This document shows positions 1 to 8,123 of a DNA stretch of 32,780 nucleotides, piece after piece. Source of the stretch: Thaumasiovibrio sp043421945 (lineage in GTDB: Bacteria > Pseudomonadota > Gammaproteobacteria > Enterobacterales > Vibrionaceae); assembly GCA_043421945.1 (NCBI GenBank), contig JBHOGO010000053.1:1-32780 (forward strand), in the 5' to 3' direction. The first letter of the stretch is position 1. The number at the start of each line of letters is the position of its first letter. The notes under the pieces were generated by a model. The model made no database searches. It was not told where the DNA came from and saw only the letters and a program-made list of their open reading frames with translations. Position numbers and translations under genes: made by a program.

Positions 1-13
1 GACTATCTATTCA

Positions 14-56
14 ACGAGTGCCCACACAGATTGCATGGTCATATTGTTAAAGAACA
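14..56 (-). promoter_or_regulatory. rRNA operon leader with boxA antitermination site
   Basis: On the minus strand this reads TGTTCTTTAACAA (44-56) followed by TGTGTGGGCACTCG (about 16-29). These match the boxA and boxC-like elements of the leader just upstream of 16S rRNA in gamma-proteobacteria, where the Nus factor antitermination complex assembles. The 16S gene itself would lie left of position 1. The same motif also occurs in the 16S-23S spacer, but the strong promoter just upstream on the same strand favours a 5' leader. Confidence 0.8.
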
Positions 57-117
57 ATGTTGTTGGGAGTTATTAACCAAGCGTTTAACGCCGTGTTTTC
101 CCTGACAACGGAGGCGC

Positions 118-145
118 ATTATAGAGAGATTATTTTTGAAGGCAA
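118..145 (-). promoter_or_regulatory. rrn-type sigma70 promoter
   Basis: On the minus strand there is a -35 TTGCCT (140-145), a 16-bp spacer and a perfect -10 TATAAT (118-123). A GC-rich discriminator (GCGCCTCC) follows, and an A/T-rich UP-like stretch lies upstream (about 149-177). The GC-rich discriminator is typical of stringently controlled rRNA promoters. It fires leftwards into the boxA leader. A second upstream P1-type promoter is possible around 200-230 but was not clear enough to list. Confidence 0.8.
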
Positions 146-180
146 GCGTTTTTTGAGAGTTTTTTTAAATTAATTTCACC

Positions 181-407
181 CGGTTAAAATTACCGCAGTT
201 TCTATCCAGTTGCGCTATTACGGACAATCTTCAACTTATCATTCCTTACGCTAAATACTTGTCATTTATAACCGTAAATAAACTGCGGCATGAGCTCGTT
301 ATTCACTCATGCTAAAGAAGGTCAACGAATCTGTCATATAAGGGGATATATGGTGCATTGACAGCACCATGATTAGAATCAACAGCGAGTGCAGGAAGTA
401 ACGCACA
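181..407. other. Non-coding gap between the rrn promoter and pilV
   Basis: No gene is visible. The gap holds a 9-bp inverted repeat (CCGCAGTTT at 193-201 with AAACTGCGG at 280-288) and a 7-bp stem-loop (350-370) about 40 bp past the pilV stop. Neither has a T-run, so neither is called as a terminator. Confidence 0.6.
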
Positions 408-863
408 TCAATCAAACTCGCTGTATCGAGATACCATGGTCGCCATACTAATCGTATTATTTTGCCCCCATAGGTCATCCCAAGTTACATTCACTGTAAT
501 AGTCTTAGCGGCTGCTGATACATCGTCAGGAGGAATGAGCAGTGAATCTGCAATTGTTGTCTTACGTTCAAATGTATAGTTAGACCCTGATAAAGAAAGG
601 CTCGGCTCTGTGTAGGTACCTGCCGCCATTGATACACCATCAAAGAAGATAGTGTTTGTCGCAGCGCTGTTTGATGAGCGCGTTCGATATAGCTCGAGTT
701 TACTTTCAATTAGTGAAAGCGCCTCTAGTGAGTTCAGTGCGTAATCTGCTTTTTGGTCAACAAACGTTTGAAGGCGAACCAACCCTAAAACACCAACACT
801 AAGTACAATCAATGCAATAAGGCTTTCTAATAAACTAAAGCCCTTCTGTTTATTAAAAGTCAT
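408..863 (-). CDS. pilV: Type IV minor pilin, PilV-like
   Basis: 151 residues. The short basic leader MTFNKQKG is followed by FSLLESLIALIVLSVGVLGL, a classic class III prepilin signal. It has Gly at -1, Phe at +1 and Glu at +5, so it should be cleaved and N-methylated by PilD. The hydrophobic helix would hold the protein in the inner membrane before assembly into the pilus tip. The start is the ATG at 861-863, which has AAGGA seven bases upstream; an in-frame TTG five codons earlier lacks this. The gene overlaps the end of the upstream pilX by 11 bp and is the last of four co-directional minor pilin genes, as in the fimT-pilW-pilX-pilV arrays of other gamma-proteobacteria. The C-terminal domain is not specific enough to assign a tip role. 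Confidence 0.8.
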   Translation of the reverse strand: MTFNKQKGFSLLESLIALIVLSVGVLGLVRLQTFVDQKADYALNSLEALSLIESKLELYRTRSSNSAATNTIFFDGVSMAAGTYTEPSLSLSGSNYTFERKTTIADSLLIPPDDVSAAAKTITVNVTWDDLWGQNNTISMATMVSRYSEFD

Positions 864-2118
864 GCCAAGATCCTTCAATCCATTTGGATGGCTGCTTGTT
901 TACGAGATCTCGTATAATATCCCTGTTGTATTTAAAGCTCATCCCTTGACTAAAAACAGCGATCTGCCCTGCAGTATCGAAGACCTGCCCCCCTTCAAAA
1001 ACAATTGCCCCAATTTGAGCATAGGAAGCTTGATCCGCTTTCACGGCCGTACCTACACCATATGCAGCCTCTCTTGCCTCTTTTAGTGTCAACGGATCAG
1101 TAAGTATGTCCTTAGCCCCAAAACCAACCCAGCTTGAACCATCGACCTCAGGCGAAAACGTGTAATTAAAGTGGTAAAGCATGCCTTTCAAGTTAGCAGC
1201 ACCCTCTATCGACATCACACCATCATGGATAAGAATCAGCACACCACCAACAGATGCCATTTTAGGCTTCAATACATCTAAATCATCTTGATTTAATTCA
1301 CATGATCCCGCCACCCAGACACGCTTTTTTCCATCATCAATTTCATCGACGATTGCTTCTCGGCAAACCTGTGGTGAAGCTGGCGTAGCATGCCCAAAAT
1401 CCCAACCATGATCTGCTTTAATCTGAGCCCATTCAGATCTTTCTTTCCCAAAGATATCCTTAAAAGGATTCATTAATGAATCCAACGTTATATCTTGCTT
1501 TAAGCTTGACCACTCCAACGTGCGGTGAGTTGCTAAGCAATCATCTCCAAAACTATCAAATGCGGCATAAGGTTTTGCTGAAAGCAGGTTAACGCCCTTA
1601 TTATCAATCGTACCAAATGCCCCAATAACCGTTGAGTATCTAATAGAGGTGCACTCCCACCCTGAGCCATCATGGCTATCTGGATCAGGTGGCTCCATCG
1701 TCGTGGTACCACCTATGATTAAATCAGAGGTTGATTTAATCGCCCCCGAGTCAATATTTAGCCCCATATCAAAAGCTCTTTTCATCACTTTCTTATCTTC
1801 GAGATAAGACACTGAAAGAGAATATTTATCGTCACCAGCAAAATCGATCGCTAAGTTCTTAATGCCATTACGTTTACAATCGGCATCAAGATACGTTGAA
1901 GTAAAGAGAGAAGGATCATTATCGATACTTATTTTGGCGAAGCCACATTCCAAGCCCCCTTCCGCAGCCCAATGTGCTTTTCTCGCATCAACCTCATTCT
2001 GGGCGCGCTTCACTTGATAGAAGACTGTTTTTGCAGACCCCAATGAGAACAGCAACGCGCCAATAAGCAACATTCCAGTGATAAGTAGGCTCATCATGCC
2101 TTTTTGATGCTGCTTCAT
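853..2118 (-). CDS. pilX: Type IV minor pilin-like protein, PilX position, unusually long
   Basis: 421 residues. The leader MKQHQKG precedes a hydrophobic helix (MMSLLITGMLLIGALLFSLG) without Glu at +5, as in the PilX/GspK class. The stretch AHWAAEGGLECG resembles the conserved AFQAAEAALR-type segment that follows the helix in PilX proteins. The start is the ATG at 2116-2118: GAGGA lies seven bases upstream, and this ATG overlaps the pilW stop as ATGA. Typical PilX proteins are under 200 residues, so about 250 residues are extra. This C-terminal part is soluble, with scattered cysteines and Trp/Gly-rich stretches, and is unrecognised. It may be an adhesive or tip domain, since no PilY1-like gene is present here. 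Family membership is fairly sure; the role of the extension is inference. Confidence 0.72.
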   Translation of the reverse strand: MKQHQKGMMSLLITGMLLIGALLFSLGSAKTVFYQVKRAQNEVDARKAHWAAEGGLECGFAKISIDNDPSLFTSTYLDADCKRNGIKNLAIDFAGDDKYSLSVSYLEDKKVMKRAFDMGLNIDSGAIKSTSDLIIGGTTTMEPPDPDSHDGSGWECTSIRYSTVIGAFGTIDNKGVNLLSAKPYAAFDSFGDDCLATHRTLEWSSLKQDITLDSLMNPFKDIFGKERSEWAQIKADHGWDFGHATPASPQVCREAIVDEIDDGKKRVWVAGSCELNQDDLDVLKPKMASVGGVLILIHDGVMSIEGAANLKGMLYHFNYTFSPEVDGSSWVGFGAKDILTDPLTLKEAREAAYGVGTAVKADQASYAQIGAIVFEGGQVFDTAGQIAVFSQGMSFKYNRDIIRDLVNKQPSKWIEGSWHDF

Positions 2119-2756
2119 TGCCAATTCCTCAACACAATGGTTTTCTCTTTGGTATACGTTGCGCCACTAACAGAGGGCATTGATGCCGCAAGGACAACAG
2201 TTAATCGTTGACTAGTACTCGACGCAGAAGAGATGATTTCCTCAGTAACATCGAAAGCCGTCACCTCAATCATATTACTATTCAGTAACGAGCCCGCTCC
2301 GCCGGATTGGCTATAGCAAAAGGCTTCAGCCGTATCCGTCGTGACCGCGCTAGACGTTGGCGTTTCATTTTTGACGCATATTTTTAGCCAGTCATAGTCA
2401 TGTGAGGCATTCGCAGGCTTTTTTACAAACCCAAAAGTTTTCCAAGCCGTGCTCGACGTTTCATACACGAAGTCAAGCTGCTCGCCCCCACTGTGGATAC
2501 CCACGACATTCATCGCACCAGATAACTTGATCGACTTTTCTCGGCTTGAGTACCCTGCTCGCTGCATCTCCTCGGTGATAATACGAACTGCATCATTCAC
2601 TTCTTGCTTGAGCATAAGCTGCTGTGTTCGCGAATAAGCGGCCTGATGCCCAGAAATATACACCGCGCCCACCGATCCAATGGCAAGAATACTTATCGCA
2701 CTGGCAACCATCAGCTCAACAAGAGATACACCTCTTTGCTTACTAGCAGCTAGCAT
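2115..2756 (-). CDS. pilW: Type IV minor pilin, PilW-like
   Basis: About 213 residues. The leader MLAASKQRG is followed by VSLVELMVASAISILAIGSVGAV, a prepilin signal with Glu at +5. A helical segment after it (LMLKQEVNDAVRIITEEMQRAGY) matches the N-terminal region of PilW proteins, including the typical MQRAGY. The ATG at 2754-2756 is preferred over one two codons upstream because GGGGAG sits seven bases before it and only one base before the earlier ATG. The gene overlaps the end of fimT by 14 bp and the start of pilX by 4 bp, so translation is probably coupled. It is expected to be part of the priming complex at the pilus tip. Confidence 0.78.
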   Translation of the reverse strand: MLAASKQRGVSLVELMVASAISILAIGSVGAVYISGHQAAYSRTQQLMLKQEVNDAVRIITEEMQRAGYSSREKSIKLSGAMNVVGIHSGGEQLDFVYETSSTAWKTFGFVKKPANASHDYDWLKICVKNETPTSSAVTTDTAEAFCYSQSGGAGSLLNSNMIEVTAFDVTEEIISSASSTSQRLTVVLAASMPSVSGATYTKEKTIVLRNWQ

Positions 2757-3324
2757 ACCCATACTCCCCTGCAGGTGAACAACGTTGGATACGCCCAGAA
2801 AGACTCTTAGCTTGAACCTCTACAATTTTTGTCGGTTGAACATAACTCTCAAAGGTAACCGGAGAGCTAAAAGCACCTCTTACAGGATCAATTTTTGTGC
2901 TTAACTTCGACACTTTAATAGTGGTTCCCTCATGAGCTGAACCCATGAGCAAAGCGACAGCATCATGTTGTGCACCCGTAATCGTCGTAACGGCAGAAGA
3001 TTCAGGTAACAGAGCCAGCACCCAATCACCGCCTTTATATGCAGTACTCACTGCCGGGGTAGCATCCATAATAAAGTCGATCTTGAGGGTTTGATTGCGC
3101 ATCACCGCTTCAGACTTTGCTTGGAGTAAGAAGCCATGTACTTCATCTACGAGACGAACGGTTCGGTTCCTCTCCATCATGCTGGAATATGAAGGTACAG
3201 CCACCGTTGCGATTATCGCCAATACCGCGATCACCGTGATCAACTCCAATAAGGTAAGCCCTGCGATCCGAACTCGACTTTGGCGACGCTGTTGCTTGAT
3301 TTGTTGTAAGACAGTGTGAGGCAT
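2743..3324 (-). CDS. fimT: Type IV minor pilin, FimT/GspH-like
   Basis: 193 residues from the ATG at 3322-3324. A long basic leader of 22 residues ends in RIAG, followed by LTLLELITVIAVLAIIATVAVPSY. This is a prepilin signal with Glu at +5 and the PSY motif seen in FimT/GspH pseudopilins. The reading frame stays open upstream to 3528, but that would run into the divergent pilE, so the internal ATG just before the basic leader was chosen. Its ribosome site is weak (AGTAGG, about ten bases upstream), so the exact start is uncertain. It is the first gene of the minor pilin operon and is separated from pilE by 136 bp that should hold two divergent promoters. Confidence 0.77.
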   Translation of the reverse strand: MPHTVLQQIKQQRRQSRVRIAGLTLLELITVIAVLAIIATVAVPSYSSMMERNRTVRLVDEVHGFLLQAKSEAVMRNQTLKIDFIMDATPAVSTAYKGGDWVLALLPESSAVTTITGAQHDAVALLMGSAHEGTTIKVSKLSTKIDPVRGAFSSPVTFESYVQPTKIVEVQAKSLSGRIQRCSPAGEYGYASC

Positions 3325-3460
3325 TTCCGAAAAACCTACTTCTTTGAAAGTAAACAGGCGCATTGAGATGATGACAACGATACCATTCAACTCAGAACTA
3401 ATTGATTTTAAAACAAAACCATTCGAGACAATTCGAGCAATGCAGTAACGGAAGGAAACG

Positions 3461-3850
3461 ATGAAGCAGAAAGGTGTGACACTGATCGAATTAATGGTTG
3501 TCGTGGCGGTAATTGCGATTATTAGCACTATCGCCTATCCCTCCTACACAGACCATCTAAAGAAGAGCCACCGAGCCCAAGCAAAAACAAACTTAGTGAT
3601 GATGCAACTTTGGGCAGAAGAGAAACTACGAACCAGTTCAATTGCCGATGAGATTGTCAGTGCAGCAGCATGTCCATCTTGTAATATTGATACGACTCGC
3701 TATACCTACCGAATCGTCCCAGATGCTTCTGCAGCGTATGCGATTACCGCGACAATAAAGAGTGGCGGTCCACAGGTGGGAGATGAATGCGGCACACTCA
3801 CGATTAAAGGAAACGGTGCAGCGACTGGTAGCAAAAACAATTGCTGGTAA
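3461..3850 (+). CDS. pilE: Type IV minor pilin PilE
   Basis: 129 residues. A five-residue leader MKQKG is followed by VTLIELMVVVAVIAIISTIAYPSY, a textbook prepilin N-terminus with Glu at +5. The region after the helix (HLKKSHRAQAKTNLVMMQLWAEE) and a C-terminal disulphide candidate (Cys in GDECGTL and in NNCW) fit the PilE minor pilin family. The ATG at 3461 has GGAAGGA close upstream. It is transcribed away from the fimT operon and ends at a bidirectional terminator shared with dnaJ. It probably helps prime or cap type IV pili together with the neighbouring minor pilins. Confidence 0.82.
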   Translation: MKQKGVTLIELMVVVAVIAIISTIAYPSYTDHLKKSHRAQAKTNLVMMQLWAEEKLRTSSIADEIVSAAACPSCNIDTTRYTYRIVPDASAAYAITATIKSGGPQVGDECGTLTIKGNGAATGSKNNCW

Positions 3851-3890
3851 ATATTTTAAGCGAGCAACAAAACAATCGTACAGATACAAC

Positions 3891-3917
3891 AAAGCCGCGA
3901 TAAATTATCGCGGCTTT
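3891..3917. terminator. Bidirectional terminator between pilE and dnaJ
   Basis: A perfect 13-bp inverted repeat around one central base (AAAGCCGCGATAA at 3891-3903 and its complement at 3905-3917), with A-rich and T-rich arms on each strand. It lies between the convergent pilE and dnaJ genes. Confidence 0.85.
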
Positions 3918-3945
3918 CTCATGTTTGACGCTGTTAACCTTTTGG

Positions 3946-5091
3946 TTAGTTGGTCAAATCATCAAAGAACTTCTTCACACCATTGAAAAAACCTTCTGCT
4001 TTTGGCTTATGCTTCGCTGAAGCACCACCACAAGACTCTTCCAGTTCTTTTAGTAGTTCTTTTTGACGAGAGCTCAAGTTCACTGGCGTTTCAACAACGA
4101 GTTTACACATCAAGTCACCAACAGCACCGCTGCGAACCGACTTCACGCCCTTACCACGCATACGGAACATACGTCCCGTTTGTGTTTCAGCAGGAACCTT
4201 CAATGATACACGACCATCTAAGGTTGGTACTTCAACCTCACCGCCAAGTGCTGCCATCGTAAAGCTAACAGGCACTTCGCAATATAGGTTATTGCCATCA
4301 CGCTCAAAGATATTATGTTCACGCACATGTACTTGAACATACAGATCGCCAGCTGGTGCACCAAACTCGCCTGCTTCACCTTCGCCAGAAAGACGAATAC
4401 GGTCGCCAGTATCAACACCTGAAGGAATTTTCACTGACAGCGTCTTGCTCTTCTGTACACGGCCTTGACCATGACAAGAACCACAAGCATCTTTAATGAT
4501 CTTTCCACGTCCATGACACGTTGGACATGTCTGCTGAACAGCAAAGAAGCCCTGACGCATTTGTACTTGGCCATGACCATGACAAGTACCACACGTCGTT
4601 GCTGATGTACCTTTCTTCGCACCACTACCGTCACACGTATCACAATGTGCTAGTGTTGGAACTTCAATCTCTTTGGTCACACCACGGACGGCTTCTTCAA
4701 GCGTCAATTCCATGTTGTAGCGTAGGTCAGAGCCACGCTGCGCACGCTGTTGACGACGACCACCGCCACCACCACCGAAAATATCACCAAAGACATCGCC
4801 AAAGATATCACCGAAGTCACCGCTGCCGCCACCAAAACCGCCACCGCCGCCACCGAAGCCGCCTTGTTCAAACGCTGCATGACCGTATTGGTCATACGCC
4901 GCTTTCTTCTGAGCATCCGTCAGGATCTCATAAGCTTCTTTAACTTCTTTAAACTTTTCAGCTGCGCTGTCATCACCCGCATTACGGTCTGGGTGGAATT
5001 TCATCGCAAGGCGTTTATAAGCCTTTTTGATTTCGCGCTCAGAGGCATCACGACCGACACCCAGCACTTCATAAAAATCACGTTTCGACAT
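3946..5091 (-). CDS. dnaJ: Chaperone DnaJ (Hsp40)
   Basis: 381 residues, full length. The J domain at residues 1-70 contains the HPD motif at 33-35, which stimulates the DnaK ATPase. A glycine/phenylalanine-rich linker follows (about 75-115). Then come four CxxCxGxG zinc-binding repeats (CDTCDGSG, CGTCHGHG, CPTCHGRG, CGSCHGQG), and the C-terminal substrate-binding domains. It delivers unfolded proteins to DnaK in the cytoplasm. It lies 89 bp downstream of dnaK on the same strand with a hairpin but no T-run between them, so it is probably co-transcribed from the dnaK heat-shock promoter. Confidence 0.98.
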   Translation of the reverse strand: MSKRDFYEVLGVGRDASEREIKKAYKRLAMKFHPDRNAGDDSAAEKFKEVKEAYEILTDAQKKAAYDQYGHAAFEQGGFGGGGGGFGGGSGDFGDIFGDVFGDIFGGGGGGRRQQRAQRGSDLRYNMELTLEEAVRGVTKEIEVPTLAHCDTCDGSGAKKGTSATTCGTCHGHGQVQMRQGFFAVQQTCPTCHGRGKIIKDACGSCHGQGRVQKSKTLSVKIPSGVDTGDRIRLSGEGEAGEFGAPAGDLYVQVHVREHNIFERDGNNLYCEVPVSFTMAALGGEVEVPTLDGRVSLKVPAETQTGRMFRMRGKGVKSVRSGAVGDLMCKLVVETPVNLSSRQKELLKELEESCGGASAKHKPKAEGFFNGVKKFFDDLTN

Positions 5092-5121
5092 ATTATTTTA
5101 AGCCTACTTTAAATACAGCGA

Positions 5122-5149
5122 CGGGCGCAGGAGGTAACTCCAACGCCCG
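5122..5149 (-). other. Hairpin in the dnaK-dnaJ intergenic region
   Basis: A 6-bp G/C stem (5122-5127 with 5144-5149), a small internal loop and a 4-bp inner stem closed by a tetraloop (GGAG at 5130-5133 with CTCC at 5138-5141). There is no T-run on either side, so it may be an RNA processing or stability element rather than a full terminator. Confidence 0.5.
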
Positions 5150-5180
5150 CGCCATCTAAAATAACACTAGAGAACTAGTC

Positions 5181-7100
5181 TTATTTTTTGTCGTCTTTAA
5201 CTTCTTCAAACTCAGCGTCAACAACGTCGTCGTCTTGCTGTGCTTGCTCGCCTTCAGCGCCTTGTGCAGCTTGCTGTGCTTGAGCTTGCTGTTGAGCAAC
5301 TTCCATCAGCTTTTGAGAAGCTTCGATTACCGCTTGAACTTTTGCGTCAATCGCTTCTTTATCTTCGCCTTTAGCAGCGACTTCTAGTTCCGCAACTGCA
5401 GCTTCGATTTTCTCTTTATCTTCTGCTGGTAGTGCTTCGCCTGCTTCTTCGATTTGCTTGCGAGTACCGTGAACCAACTGGTCAGCTTGGTTACGAGCTG
5501 TTACTAGCTCTTCAAACTTCTTATCAGCTTCAGCGTTAGCTTCTGCATCTTGAACCATGTTGTTGATGTCTTCTTCGCTCAAACCACCAGACGCTTGGAT
5601 AGTGATTTTTTGCTCTTTACCCGTGCTCTTATCTTTCGCAGATACGTGCAAGATACCATCAGCATCTAGATCGAAAGTTACTTCGATTTGTGGCATGCCA
5701 CGAGCAGCTGCTTGGATACCTTCTAGGTTGAATTGACCTAGAGATTTGTTATCTAGAGAACGCTTACGCTCACCTTGAAGAACGTGGATAGTTACCGCGC
5801 TTTGATTATCTTCAGCAGTAGAGAACACTTGGTTCGCTTTCGTTGGGATAGTCGTGTTCTTCTCGATAAGTTTAGTCATTACGCCACCCATGGTTTCGAT
5901 ACCAAGAGATAGTGGAGTAACATCTAGTAGAAGTACGTCTTTAACGTCACCAGCAAGAACACCGCCTTGTACTGCAGCACCCATTGCAACTGCTTCGTCA
6001 GGGTTCACGTCACGACGTGGCTCTTTACCGAAGAATTCAGTTACTTTTGCTTGAACCATAGGCATACGCGTCTGGCCACCAACAAGGATAACGTCGTTGA
6101 TGTCGCCTACAGATAGGTCTGCATCAGCAAGAGCAATCTTCAATGGCTCAAGTGAACGCTGAACTAGGTCTTCAACTAGAGATTCTAGTTTCGCACGTGT
6201 AACTTTCACGTTCATGTGCTTAGGACCAGTCGCATCCGCAGTCACATAAGGAAGGTTAACGTCAGTTTGTTGCGCTGAAGAAAGCTCGATTTTCGCTTTT
6301 TCTGCAGCTTCTTTAACACGTTGCATAGCAAGAGGATCGTTCTTAAGATCGATACCTTGCTCTTTCTTAAACTCTTCAACTAAGTAGTTGATCATGCGGT
6401 TATCGAAATCTTCACCACCAAGGTGAGTATCACCGTTAGTTGCAAGTACTTCGAACGTCTTCTCGCCTTCTACTTCGTCGATCTCGATAATAGAGATATC
6501 GAACGTACCACCACCAAGGTCGTAAACCGCGATAGTACGGTCGCCGCCAGACTTCTCAAGACCGTAAGCAAGTGCTGCTGCTGTTGGTTCGTTGATGATA
6601 CGCTTAACTTCTAGACCTGCGATACGACCAGCATCTTTAGTTGCTTGACGTTGAGCATCGTTAAAGTAAGCAGGAACAGTGATAACTGCGCCAGTTACTT
6701 CTTCACCTAGGAAGTCTTCTGCTGTTTTCTTCATTTTCTTAAGAACTTCAGCAGAAACCTGAGGAGCAGCCATCTTGTTGCCCTTCGCTTCAACCCATGC
6801 ATCACCATTGTCAGCTTTAACAATTTTGTAAGGCATGATTTCGATATCGCGCTGAACTTCTTCGTCTTCAAAACGACGACCGATCAGACGCTTGATAGCG
6901 AATAGCGTGTTTTCTGGGTTAGTCACAGCTTGACGTTTTGCAGGCTGACCTACCAGTGTTTCACCGTCTTGGGTGTAAGCGATAACTGATGCAGTAGTAC
7001 GCTCACCTTCAGCATTCTCGATAACACGTGGCGCGTCGCCATCTAATACAGCTACACAAGAGTTGGTTGTACCCAAATCGATACCAATGATTTTACCCAT
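5181..7100 (-). CDS. dnaK: Chaperone DnaK (Hsp70)
   Basis: 639 residues, the usual length. The N-terminal nucleotide-binding domain shows the phosphate-1 motif DLGTTNS (8-14), and further in the phosphate-2 motif DLGGGTFD. The substrate-binding domain follows from about residue 390, and then a helical lid ending in a Q/A-rich tail and the acidic DDVVDAEFEEV end typical of proteobacterial DnaK. It is the ATP-driven folding chaperone that works with DnaJ and GrpE and also keeps sigma32 in check. The ATG has GGAG eight bases upstream. A sigma32-type promoter lies 110 bp upstream, separate from grpE, which ends in its own terminator. Confidence 0.99.
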   Translation of the reverse strand: MGKIIGIDLGTTNSCVAVLDGDAPRVIENAEGERTTASVIAYTQDGETLVGQPAKRQAVTNPENTLFAIKRLIGRRFEDEEVQRDIEIMPYKIVKADNGDAWVEAKGNKMAAPQVSAEVLKKMKKTAEDFLGEEVTGAVITVPAYFNDAQRQATKDAGRIAGLEVKRIINEPTAAALAYGLEKSGGDRTIAVYDLGGGTFDISIIEIDEVEGEKTFEVLATNGDTHLGGEDFDNRMINYLVEEFKKEQGIDLKNDPLAMQRVKEAAEKAKIELSSAQQTDVNLPYVTADATGPKHMNVKVTRAKLESLVEDLVQRSLEPLKIALADADLSVGDINDVILVGGQTRMPMVQAKVTEFFGKEPRRDVNPDEAVAMGAAVQGGVLAGDVKDVLLLDVTPLSLGIETMGGVMTKLIEKNTTIPTKANQVFSTAEDNQSAVTIHVLQGERKRSLDNKSLGQFNLEGIQAAARGMPQIEVTFDLDADGILHVSAKDKSTGKEQKITIQASGGLSEEDINNMVQDAEANAEADKKFEELVTARNQADQLVHGTRKQIEEAGEALPAEDKEKIEAAVAELEVAAKGEDKEAIDAKVQAVIEASQKLMEVAQQQAQAQQAAQGAEGEQAQQDDDVVDAEFEEVKDDKK

Positions 7101-7210
7101 CAGGCTTTCTCCGAAATTCGTTGTTTCATTTTAAATTACCGGCCATACATCTCGTATCAACCGATAAAAGGGGCAAGCCCCAGAAAAGTTAATGACCTTG
7201 TATGACTCAT

Positions 7211-7238
7211 AGATAAGGGCGGCAAAACCCTTTTCAAG
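7211..7238 (-). promoter_or_regulatory. Sigma32 (heat shock) promoter of dnaK
   Basis: On the minus strand there is a -35 CTTGAAA (7232-7238), a 12-bp gap and CCCTTATCT (7211-7219). This is close to the sigma32 consensus CTTGAAA / CCCCATnT. It lies about 110 bp before dnaK and downstream of the grpE terminator. Confidence 0.8.
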
Positions 7239-7264
7239 GGCAAAAATAAAAAAAATGCGAAAAA

Positions 7265-7295
7265 ATAAAAAAACCTGCCGTCAGACAGGTTTTAA
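7265..7295 (-). terminator. Terminator of grpE
   Basis: On the minus strand, AAAACCTGTC and GGCAGGTTTT pair around a TGAC loop (one G-U wobble) and are followed by a run of seven T. It lies 18 bp past the grpE stop codon and separates grpE from dnaK transcription. Confidence 0.88.
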
Positions 7296-7312
7296 TCAAT
7301 CACATAGCGCGA

Positions 7313-7930
7313 CTAGGCTGTTGTATCAACATTACCTGCAGCTGCTTTTGAAACCATAACCATCGCAGGACGAACCACACGACCGTTTAGCTCATAGCCT
7401 TTTTGCATCACTAGCATTACCGTATTCGGCTCATGCTCAGCGCTCTCTTGAATAGACATCGCTTGATGGAATTCAGGGTTGAATGCTTCACCCACAGGGT
7501 TGATCGCTTTCAAACCGAATTTAGAAACCGCATCGCTCATCGTCTTCAGTGTTAACTCAACACCTTCGATCATTGGTTTTAGCGCTTCATCTTCTTTATC
7601 CGCCATATCAACAGCACGTTCCATGTTGTCGATAACAGGCAGAAGCTCACCAGCAAAACGCTCTAACGCGAATTTGCGTGCTTTTTCGATCTCTTGCTCA
7701 GTACGACGACGCATGTTCTCTACTTCAGCTTTCGCTCGTAGAACAGAGTCACGTTGCTCTTGAACTGTCGCATCCGATTGCGCCAGCGCCGCTTTAAGCT
7801 CTTCAATCTTGGTTTCTAACAGATTTTCTTGAGACTGCTCTTCTGCAGACTCTTCATTTGCTTCTACTTCAGCAGATTCAACCGCAGCATCTAACTGCTC
7901 GTCCTGTACTTTCTTTTCTTCGTTACTCAT
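7313..7930 (-). CDS. grpE: Nucleotide exchange factor GrpE
   Basis: 205 residues from the ATG at 7928-7930, which has GGAG five bases upstream; an open extension to 8026 runs through the heat-shock promoter and is not coding. An acidic N-terminal tail is followed by the long dimerising coiled coil (about 40-90, with VENMRRRTEQEIEKARKFALE). The C-terminal beta-wing carries the family pattern around NPEFHQAM and GYELNGRVVRPAMVMVS. It releases ADP from DnaK and serves as a thermosensor. It is transcribed alone, next to dnaK and dnaJ, from a sigma32-type promoter. Confidence 0.97.
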   Translation of the reverse strand: MSNEEKKVQDEQLDAAVESAEVEANEESAEEQSQENLLETKIEELKAALAQSDATVQEQRDSVLRAKAEVENMRRRTEQEIEKARKFALERFAGELLPVIDNMERAVDMADKEDEALKPMIEGVELTLKTMSDAVSKFGLKAINPVGEAFNPEFHQAMSIQESAEHEPNTVMLVMQKGYELNGRVVRPAMVMVSKAAAGNVDTTA

Positions 7931-7994
7931 GTTCACTCCGCCAAGATGTCGAATAGTGGGAAAATCAAATATCCCAATCAAACTGTTGTTGCTT

Positions 7995-8023
7995 ATTATG
8001 GGGATGAAGTCGCACGATTCAAG
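7995..8023 (-). promoter_or_regulatory. Sigma32 (heat shock) promoter of grpE
   Basis: On the minus strand there is a -35 CTTGAAT (8017-8023), a 13-bp spacer and a near-perfect -10 CCCCATAAT (7995-8003). It is placed about 65 bp before the grpE start. Confidence 0.88.
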
Positions 8024-8123
8024 CACTCGATAGCCACATTTACCAACAAACGCGATACAGATGACGACATTTGCATCAATCGAGCGTTATACTGGCACCA
8101 AGTAACCACTAAGGATCAATAAG

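Noticed and set aside
4521..4943. Open frame antisense to dnaJ, very His-rich
   Set aside because: It is the mirror of the Gly-rich linker and zinc repeats of dnaJ; its composition is an artefact and it has no ribosome site.
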